A stretch of 8,197 bases of DNA, taken from DASXMX01 sp035483795. GTDB taxonomy: Bacteria; Planctomycetota; Phycisphaerae; Tepidisphaerales; Tepidisphaeraceae. The translations under genes and the position numbers were made by a program. Location: NCBI GenBank assembly GCA_035483795.1, contig DATHPP010000032.1, positions 1 to 8,197 on the forward strand. Reading direction: 5' to 3'. Position 1 is the first letter of the stretch. Each line of letters begins with the position of its first letter. The notes under the pieces are model-generated. The model saw nothing but the letters and a program-made list of their open reading frames with translations. It searched no databases and was not told where the DNA came from. Positions 1 to 4,811 of the stretch are shown here, piece after piece.

Positions 1-356
1 AGACGATTTCGACGCTGCCGGACGATTTTCACGGGAACCGATCGACGGCGGAAATCTTCATCCACCCCTCCGGCAAATACCTCTACACCTCCAATCGCGG
101 GGACGCCAACAGCATCACGGTCTTCGCAGTCGACACCGCCAGCGGCAGGCTGACGACCGTGGAGCACACCAGCGCGCACGGCCGCACGCCGCGAGGTTTT
201 GGAATTGATCCCACGGGCGCCTGGCTCATCGCCGCCAACCAGGACACCGACAACGTCGCGGTCTATCGGATCAATCAGGAGACCGGCAAGCTGGAGTTCA
301 CCGGCCAAAGCGTGAGCGTGCCGACGCCGGTGTGCGTGGCGTTTGTGCCGCGATGA
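1..356 (+). CDS. Lactonase family beta-propeller protein, 3' part (6-phosphogluconolactonase-like)
   Basis: The reading frame is open from base 3, with no stop before the window edge, and ends at TGA 354-356. It gives the last 117 residues of a protein whose start lies to the left; family members are roughly 340-390 residues. Two propeller blades can be read: one with AEIFIHPSGKYLYTSNRGD followed by ITVFAVD and a T/SGRL turn, and one with GFGIDPTGAWLIAANQ, VAVYRI and TGKLEF. The repeated pattern of hydrophobic strand, (H/D)P-S/T-G, aromatic strand, N/R-x-x, then V-x-x-Y/F and 'G-K/R-L' is typical of the seven-bladed lactonase family (PF10282). Known members hydrolyse 6-phosphogluconolactone in the oxidative pentose phosphate pathway, but many homologues are uncharacterised or exported, and the N-terminus needed to judge export is missing. 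Family assignment is good; the exact substrate is inference. The next gene begins 135 bases later. Confidence 0.85.
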   Translation, partial: TISTLPDDFHGNRSTAEIFIHPSGKYLYTSNRGDANSITVFAVDTASGRLTTVEHTSAHGRTPRGFGIDPTGAWLIAANQDTDNVAVYRINQETGKLEFTGQSVSVPTPVCVAFVPR

Positions 357-426
357 GAAAACACGCAGTCGCCACAGATGGACACAGCGCGGCAACGCGG
401 CAACTGTGATACGGGCGGCGTTTTCC

Positions 427-456
427 CTGTCAGTGCCTGTCCCATCGTGCTATCCT
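427..456 (+). promoter_or_regulatory. Candidate sigma70-type promoter for the kinase-regulator operon
   Basis: CTGTCA at 427-432 matches TTGACA at 4 of 6 positions. It is followed after 18 bases by TATCCT at 451-456, which matches TATAAT at 4 of 6. Transcription would begin near 463 and leave about 30 bases of leader before the ATG at 492. The position also argues against the longer open frame that starts at 378, because that start would lie upstream of this promoter. The call is by eye and the match is only moderate. Confidence 0.4.
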
Positions 457-491
457 ATGAATGGCGAACCGCATTTCCTTCTGGCGCGCGT

Positions 492-2135
492 ATGCAAGCC
501 GAGCCGATCAATCTGCTGCTGGTGGATCACAGCGACCGTGATGTGTTCGACGTGGCGCGGAACCTGGCGGATTCGCCGGTGGCGGTGTTCGAGCTCAAAC
601 GCGTGGATCGCGTCGACGCGGCGCAGCGGCACCTGGAGACCAACCGTACGGATGTCGTGCTGCTCGACCTGCCGCCGCACGAGGGGCGGGAGGTACTGGC
701 CAGGCTCAAGCAGAGCGCCCCGTCGGTGCCGGTGGTCGTTCTGACCGACAGCGACGACGACGCGACGGCGCTGGAAGCGGTTCGCGGCGGGGCGCAGGAT
801 TTCTTCGTCAAAGGCAAAGTGAACGGCGACGCCCTCGCCCACGGGCTCCGCTATGCCATCGAGCGCAAGCGGGCCGAGGAAGCGCTTCAGAAATCCGAGG
901 CGTTTTACCATTCGCTGGTCGAGAGCCTGCCGCAGAACATTTTGCGCAAGGACCTGGACGGCCGGTTCACGTTCGGCAATGTCCGTTTCTGCAAGGAGAT
1001 GGGAAAGACGCTGGAGCAGATTGTCGGGCGGACTGACTTTGATTTTTTTCCGAAGGAGCTGGCCGAGAAGTATCGGGCCGACGACCGGTGGGTGATCGAG
1101 AGCGGCAAGCCGATCGACGTGGTGGAGAAGCACGTCACGCCGGACGGGGAAACGCTTTATGTGCAGGTGATCAAGAGCCCGGTTTACGACGCCGTGGGAA
1201 ATGTCATCGGCACGCAGGGTTTCTTCTGGGACGTGACCGAAAAATATCGCGCCGAAGAGGAGCTCCGCCAGGCCAATGCGGACCTTGCGGCAAAGGAAGA
1301 CGAGCTGCTGAAAACGCTGGCGGCGCTCAAGCAGTCGCACGAACAGTTGATCCAGGCGCAGCTCCACCTGATCCAGGCGGAAAAGATGGAATCGGTGGGG
1401 CGGCTGGCGGCGGGGGTGGCCCACGAAGTGAAAAATCCGCTGGCCATCATTTCGATGGGCCTGGAGTACATCGACGAGACCTGCAACATTTCCAAACTCG
1501 AGGCGGACGTGTACCGGGCGATGCGGGAGGCGGTTTTGCGGGCGGATTCGATCATCCGCGGGCTGGTCGACTTTTCCGCCGATCGCAAGCTCGACGCCAC
1601 CCCGCACAACCTCAACGCCATGATCGAGCGGGCGCTGTTGCTGGTGAAGCACGAGTTGATCAGCGCGCACGTGACCGCCGAGACGCAGCTCGCGGCGGAT
1701 TTGCCCCAGGTGCGGCTCGACGCCACCAAGATCCAGCAAGTGTTCGTCAACCTGTTCATGAACGCGATTCACGCGATGAGCGGGGGCGGGACGCTGCGCG
1801 TGCGGACGTACGAAAAGACAATTGCCGGCGACGAGCCGCCGGGCCTGGCCGACCGCTTCGTGCGCGGCACCCGTGCCGTGGTGGCGGAAGTGGACGACAC
1901 CGGGCACGGGATCCCGCCCGACAAGCTGGCCAAAGTATGGGACCCATTTTTTACAACCAAGGGCACGGGCCGGGGCACGGGGCTGGGCCTGACCGTCACC
2001 CGCAAGATCGTCGAGCTGCACGGGGGCGCCATCCGCATCGCCAACCGCCCGGAGGGCGGGGCGCGGGTTGCCGTCGTGCTGACGCCCGGCGGGAGTGATT
2101 CCAATGACCACCAAGAAACGCATCCTCGTCGTTGA
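492..2135 (+). CDS. Sensor histidine kinase, REC-PAS-HisKA-HATPase
   Basis: This 547-residue soluble histidine kinase has no membrane segment. The N-terminal receiver-like domain spans about residues 5-125, with Asp59 as phospho-acceptor, Thr85 and Lys107; the usual acidic pair is Asp12-His13, so one acid is lost. A PAS domain (about 134-250) ends in the typical GFFWDVTEKYRAEEEL. A coiled coil (about 255-297) leads to the HisKA H-box AAGVAHEVKNPLA with His311. The ATPase domain shows an N-box (NLFMNAIHAM, 420-429), G1 (DDTGHGI, 468-474), F-box (DPFFTTK, 484-490) and G2 (GTGLGL, 495-500), so catalysis should be intact. I chose ATG 492 because the receiver domain begins right after it and residues from an upstream in-frame ATG at 378 look like translated spacer. 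No clear Shine-Dalgarno precedes it. The last 32 bases overlap the response regulator gene, its likely phosphotransfer partner. The sensed signal is unknown. Confidence 0.93.
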   Translation: MQAEPINLLLVDHSDRDVFDVARNLADSPVAVFELKRVDRVDAAQRHLETNRTDVVLLDLPPHEGREVLARLKQSAPSVPVVVLTDSDDDATALEAVRGGAQDFFVKGKVNGDALAHGLRYAIERKRAEEALQKSEAFYHSLVESLPQNILRKDLDGRFTFGNVRFCKEMGKTLEQIVGRTDFDFFPKELAEKYRADDRWVIESGKPIDVVEKHVTPDGETLYVQVIKSPVYDAVGNVIGTQGFFWDVTEKYRAEEELRQANADLAAKEDELLKTLAALKQSHEQLIQAQLHLIQAEKMESVGRLAAGVAHEVKNPLAIISMGLEYIDETCNISKLEADVYRAMREAVLRADSIIRGLVDFSADRKLDATPHNLNAMIERALLLVKHELISAHVTAETQLAADLPQVRLDATKIQQVFVNLFMNAIHAMSGGGTLRVRTYEKTIAGDEPPGLADRFVRGTRAVVAEVDDTGHGIPPDKLAKVWDPFFTTKGTGRGTGLGLTVTRKIVELHGGAIRIANRPEGGARVAVVLTPGGSDSNDHQETHPRR

Positions 2136-2508
2136 CGACGAACCGGACATGACCCTCATGGTTCGCCTCAACCTTCAGAAGACCGGACGCTTCGAGGTGC
2201 GCGAAGAGAACGAGGCCAACAACGCCCTCCGCGCCGCCCGCGAGTTCAGGCCGGACCTGATCCTGCTGGACGTGATGATGCCCGACATGGACGGCGGCGA
2301 CGTGCTCATCCAGCTCAAGGACGACGCCAATCTCAAAAAAGTCCCCGTCATCTTCATCACCGCCACCGTCCTCAAGGAGGAAGTGCGCTCCAAGGGCGGC
2401 ACCATCGGCGGCCACCCGTTCATCCCCAAGCCCTTCAAGGTCGAAACGCTCGTCAAATCCATCGACGATTCCCTGACCCAGGCCGCCGCCCAAGCGCGGG
2501 CAAAATGA
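2104..2508 (+). CDS. Single-domain response regulator (CheY-like)
   Basis: This is a 134-residue stand-alone receiver domain. All conserved positions are present: the acidic pair Asp11-Asp12 in ILVVDDEPDM, phospho-acceptor Asp56 in LILLDVMMPDMDGG, Thr86 in VIFITAT, and Lys109 in PFIPKPF. There is no DNA-binding or enzymatic output domain; after the receiver fold only a short Ala/Gln tail follows. I chose ATG 2104 over GTG 2095 because GGGAG at 2091-2095 lies 8 bases upstream as a ribosome binding site and the protein then starts directly before beta-strand 1. The gene begins inside the last 32 bases of the kinase gene in another frame, so the two are co-transcribed and probably translationally coupled. 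It should receive phosphate from the kinase His311 and act by contact with a partner not in this window, or as a relay intermediate. Confidence 0.93.
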   Translation: MTTKKRILVVDDEPDMTLMVRLNLQKTGRFEVREENEANNALRAAREFRPDLILLDVMMPDMDGGDVLIQLKDDANLKKVPVIFITATVLKEEVRSKGGTIGGHPFIPKPFKVETLVKSIDDSLTQAAAQARAK

Positions 2509-2526
2509 ATAGCTCGGCGAGGCTAT
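2509..2526 (+). other. Small hairpin after the response regulator gene
   Basis: Immediately after the stop codon, ATAGC (2509-2513) pairs with GCTAT (2522-2526). The stem can be extended by two pairs across one bulged G, around the loop GGC. No run of T follows, so it is not a standard intrinsic terminator. It may simply be a 3'-end structure or chance. Confidence 0.25.
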
Positions 2527-2562
2527 CATCGGGCCGAGGGATAACGCGCCGCGAAGGCTGGG

Positions 2563-2706
2563 AATGACGAAACTCGAATGACGGATGACGAATCAAATTC
2601 GAAAGACGAATGACCGAAACTCGAAACCGCTCGCTGGCGTGGCCATCGCTTTCGTCGTTCGCATTTCGGTCATTCGAGCTTGATTCGTCATTCGAGTTTC
2701 GTCATT
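2563..2706. repeat. Large imperfect inverted repeat (GACGAATGA-type)
   Basis: The left arm 2563-2619 and right arm 2664-2706 are inverted copies. The outer 20 bases, AATGACGAAACTCGAATGAC, are perfectly complementary; 41 of the 43 right-arm bases pair. The left arm carries two extra 7-base blocks (2583-2589 and 2604-2610) that read as partial duplications of the same GACGAA/GATGACG word. The loop of 44 bases includes TGGCCA at its centre. The arms are built from reiterated short words (GAATGACGAA, TGACCGAAA). I recall such words as interspersed filler in planctomycete and other PVC genomes, where translated copies give peptides like RHSSFVI. The element could fold as a long RNA hairpin between the regulator and membrane-protein genes. 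There is no transposase and no recognisable target duplication. Confidence 0.8.
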
Positions 2707-2739
2707 ACTTTCGTATCGTTAACGTCTCGGACGGCTGCC

Positions 2740-3981
2740 ATGGATCTCCTCACCGTTGCGCACGGCCTGGGCTCGATCGGGCTGTTCTCGTCGCGCATTT
2801 TTCTGCCGGCGCTGCTCACGTCTCTGCTTTTGCGGTTCGGGCCTGACATTCCGCTGATTCATCATCTGGGGCTGCTGAATCATCTGCATCACACCGAGCC
2901 GACGTGGTTCACGAATAACGTGACGATCGCGGTGCTGGCGGTGCTCTCGGGTTTGGAAATCTTCGGGCAGAAGAATCCGGAAATTCGGACGCTGTTTCAT
3001 GAATTCGACATGTACCTGAAGCCGGGGCTGGCGGCGCTGACTTCGTTCGGGGTCATCAAGTCGAGCGATGCCCAGTTCATTCAGCACGCGGCCCAGGCGG
3101 GGTTCATCGACGGAATCATTCCGCTGCTGGTGGCTATCGGGACCTGGCGCGTCAGCGAGGTGCGAAACCAGGTGATGATGGAGGTGTTCGCGCATATCGA
3201 AGGAACGCACCTGGATCATTTGTTGGGCTGGCTCGAGGAAGCGTGGGTGACGTTCGGGGCGTTTTTCCTGGTGCTGTTCCCGATCTTCATGCTGGTCCTG
3301 ATCGGGATCGCGACCGGGGTTCTGTACGTGATCCGCCGGCGGCTGCGGACTCTCGAGGAGCAGAGCAAGCTCGCCTGCACGCGTTGCGGAAAGCCGGTGT
3401 ATCCGTCGGCGATGGCGTGCCCGGCGTGCCGCCAGCCCCTGGCGACGCCGGCGGAAGTCGGATTCCTCGGGCAGTCCAAGCCGTATCCGTGCGCGGATGT
3501 CGGAAGCCACCCGTATCGGCTGATCGAGAAACGGCGGTGCGCCGTTTGTGCATCACATCTAACGGTGCGAAAGCCTTTCGCTGCATGCGCCGCCTGCGGG
3601 GAGGCGAGCCTGGCCGATGCGAAGTTCGTGGACGCGTATCTGGCGTATGTCGATGAGCGTTTGCCGGTCGTGCTGGGCGTCTGTTTTCTGCTGAGCCTCG
3701 TGCCGATCTTTGGGCTGATTGTGGGGGCGGTGTATTACCGCATGGAGCTGGTGCTGCCGTTCAGTCAGTATCTGCCGTTCGGGCGCAGGTTCGTGCTCCG
3801 GTGGCTGATCCGGCTGGTCTTTCTCGTGCTGATCTTCGTTCAGGTGGTGCCGCTTCTGGGGGGCTTGGTCGTTCCGCTGCTTGCGTTCATGAATTACACC
3901 GCCTACCGCAGCAGCTTCGCGGCGATGACGCGATCGCCGCGCCCGCACGCCGAGCTGGGAACGCCGGTCCCGGCCACATGA
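2740..3981 (+). CDS. Multipass membrane protein with double zinc ribbon (DUF4126-like)
   Basis: The 413-residue protein has three parts. The N-terminal part (about 1-200) holds hydrophobic stretches near 10-32, 58-76, 120-136 and 170-198. It resembles DUF4126 in its short glycine-rich first helix and the 'GLEIFGQKNPE' to 'YLKPGLAAL' stretch (71-100). A cytosolic-looking middle (about 201-300) has two Cys-rich modules: C213-x2-C216 with C227-x2-C230, and C267-x2-C270 with C283-x2-C286, as in zinc ribbons. The C-terminal part has strongly hydrophobic segments at about 308-334 and 352-386 separated by a basic stretch. I chose ATG 2740 because residues encoded upstream come from the inverted repeat; no strong ribosome binding site is seen. 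The gene stands alone, 231 bases after the response regulator. Function is unknown; the DUF4126 assignment is from memory of the family pattern and is moderate. Confidence 0.8.
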   Translation: MDLLTVAHGLGSIGLFSSRIFLPALLTSLLLRFGPDIPLIHHLGLLNHLHHTEPTWFTNNVTIAVLAVLSGLEIFGQKNPEIRTLFHEFDMYLKPGLAALTSFGVIKSSDAQFIQHAAQAGFIDGIIPLLVAIGTWRVSEVRNQVMMEVFAHIEGTHLDHLLGWLEEAWVTFGAFFLVLFPIFMLVLIGIATGVLYVIRRRLRTLEEQSKLACTRCGKPVYPSAMACPACRQPLATPAEVGFLGQSKPYPCADVGSHPYRLIEKRRCAVCASHLTVRKPFAACAACGEASLADAKFVDAYLAYVDERLPVVLGVCFLLSLVPIFGLIVGAVYYRMELVLPFSQYLPFGRRFVLRWLIRLVFLVLIFVQVVPLLGGLVVPLLAFMNYTAYRSSFAAMTRSPRPHAELGTPVPAT

Positions 3982-3997
3982 ATTGACATCCAATGTG

Positions 3998-4027
3998 GCA
4001 TGGGCTTCCACTGATGGAAGCCCATGC
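3998..4027. repeat. Perfect 13-bp inverted repeat with CTGA loop
   Basis: GCATGGGCTTCCA (3998-4010) pairs without mismatch with TGGAAGCCCATGC (4015-4027) around the four-base loop CTGA. It starts 17 bases after the membrane-protein stop codon, so it could end or protect that transcript. No T-run follows on either strand, which argues against a classical intrinsic terminator. I recall similar 'gggcttcca/tggaagccc' palindromes as dispersed intergenic elements in planctomycete genomes, so it may be a repeat copy. Confidence 0.7.
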
Positions 4028-4430
4028 AGCGAGCGTCATTGTTACGTGCTTTGCTTCACTTCGGGCAGGAAGGCCAAGCCGCGCGGCTTTGCAGGCCGGT
4101 GATAACCGGGGTGAAGCGGCCGGTCTCGAGATTCATTTTTTGCAGATTCCTCGCAGGTTTGAACTCAGCCCAGAAACAAGCCGCTGCCGGAGAACCGGCG
4201 ATGCCGAGCCAGCTTGGTCTGGCGACGCAACATGACGTCCGTCGCGCCGAGCTTGATAGGCCCGCGATATTTGGGATATGAATCAACTTGGTTTGGATCA
4301 GTTTAAGGCGTGCCCGAACAGGCCCCGCCAAGGCCAATCCGCCGGCGATATTATGGACCGTCTGCCATTTCCGATAATTCGCGAGGTTTGGTGATCCTGT
4401 GCCGATACATCCTCAGGCAGTTGCCATTTA
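4028..4430. other. Gene-free gap with several palindromes; no convincing coding sequence
   Basis: About 400 bases between the hairpin and the small gene at 4449 contain no gene I can support. Short open frames exist on both strands (for example 4024-4281 plus and 4056-4337 minus), but they lack ribosome binding sites and resemble nothing I know. AT-rich stretches such as the T-run at 4135-4141 set it apart from the flanking genes. Three palindromes are visible: AAGCCGCGCGGCTT at 4076-4089; CCGGT-GATA-ACCGG at 4096-4109; and GCCGG-AGAA-CCGGC at 4186-4199, the last enclosed by CAAGC 4177-4181 and GCTTG 4212-4216. This could be a structured RNA, a long leader of the small gene, or decayed coding DNA; I cannot decide. 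Confidence 0.4.
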
Positions 4431-4448
4431 CCTTCAGAGGATACACGC

Positions 4449-4721
4449 ATGTCTGTCAGTGCAGTCACCAACACCTTCGCCGCGTACGCCCAGCAGGTCA
4501 CCGGCGGCACGTCCAGCAGCACATCCAACCCCAATACCGTGGCGGCGGCCAGGGACGAAGCGACCGAATCGCGGGCCACGACCATCAAGGAAGCCCAGGC
4601 CGGCGATCCAATTGCCAAAAAGAAACTCCTGAAGCTCCAGGCCCAGGAGCAGCAAGCGCAGGCCGCCGAGACAAAAGCGGCTGAGCCGGGCAAGGGAACC
4701 GCGGTGGATCACACCGCCTGA
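4449..4721 (+). CDS. Small hypothetical protein, Ala/Gln/Lys-rich
   Basis: This 90-residue protein belongs to no family I recognise. The ribosome binding site AGAGGA (4436-4441) sits 7 bases before the ATG, one of the best in the window, and a terminator follows 30 bases after the stop, so the unit looks monocistronic. Residues 1-30 are Ser/Thr/Ala-rich (MSVSAVTNTFAAYAQQVTGG, then a Ser-rich run). Residues 32-82 are charged and predicted to be helical, with 'TIKEAQAGDPIAKKKLLKLQ' followed by a Gln/Ala-rich stretch. There is no signal peptide, membrane segment or Cys. The N-terminal style resembles small proteins found beside secretion or flagellar genes, but nothing nearby supports that, so I assign no function. 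The initiation and termination signals make me fairly sure it is expressed. Confidence 0.7.
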   Translation: MSVSAVTNTFAAYAQQVTGGTSSSTSNPNTVAAARDEATESRATTIKEAQAGDPIAKKKLLKLQAQEQQAQAAETKAAEPGKGTAVDHTA

Positions 4722-4750
4722 CCATCGGCGTGAGTATCGTTTCAAACCCA

Positions 4751-4780
4751 GGTCCGGGCGCGCGTCGCCGGGGCCTTTTT
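4751..4780 (+). terminator. Rho-independent terminator of the small gene
   Basis: GGTCCGGGCG pairs with CGCCGGGGCC (GGTCC with GGGCC including one G-T pair, then GG/CC and CG/CG with a bulged G on each side) around a short CGCGT loop. TTTTT at 4776-4780 follows directly. It lies 30 bases after the stop at 4721 and before the oppositely oriented dsbD, whose 3' end is at 4812. The T-run serves only the plus strand; no equivalent T-run follows on the minus strand. Confidence 0.7.
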
Positions 4781-4811
4781 GTTGCGCCGCCGGGCGAAGG
4801 CCGCGAGTGCC

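Noticed and set aside
389..404. Tandem 8-base duplication GCGGCAAC-GCGGCAAC, flanked by CACAG/CTGTG
   Set aside because: Only two copies in a spacer and a 5-bp flanking stem with a long loop; too little to call a repeat or terminator.
378..491. Longer N-terminus of the kinase from ATG 378
   Set aside because: The 38 extra residues show no domain pattern, the sequence resembles spacer, and a promoter-like pair at 427-456 lies inside it.
2095..2103. GTG start for the response regulator
   Set aside because: GGGAG at 2091-2095 overlaps this codon but is well spaced for ATG 2104, and the receiver fold needs no extra residues.
450..2171. 573-residue open frame on the minus strand
   Set aside because: It lies antisense to the kinase, whose motifs are complete. 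Its composition (Arg/His/Gln-rich, no domain pattern) is typical of the shadow of a GC-rich gene.
2563..2706. CRISPR array or insertion sequence at the repeat-rich spacer
   Set aside because: The repeats are irregular words in an inverted arrangement, with no regular spacers, no transposase and no target-site duplication.
4024..4337. Open frames 4024-4281 (plus) and 4056-4337 (minus) as genes or a pseudogene
   Set aside because: Neither has a ribosome binding site, recognisable motifs or coding-like composition. A decayed gene cannot be excluded but is not supported.
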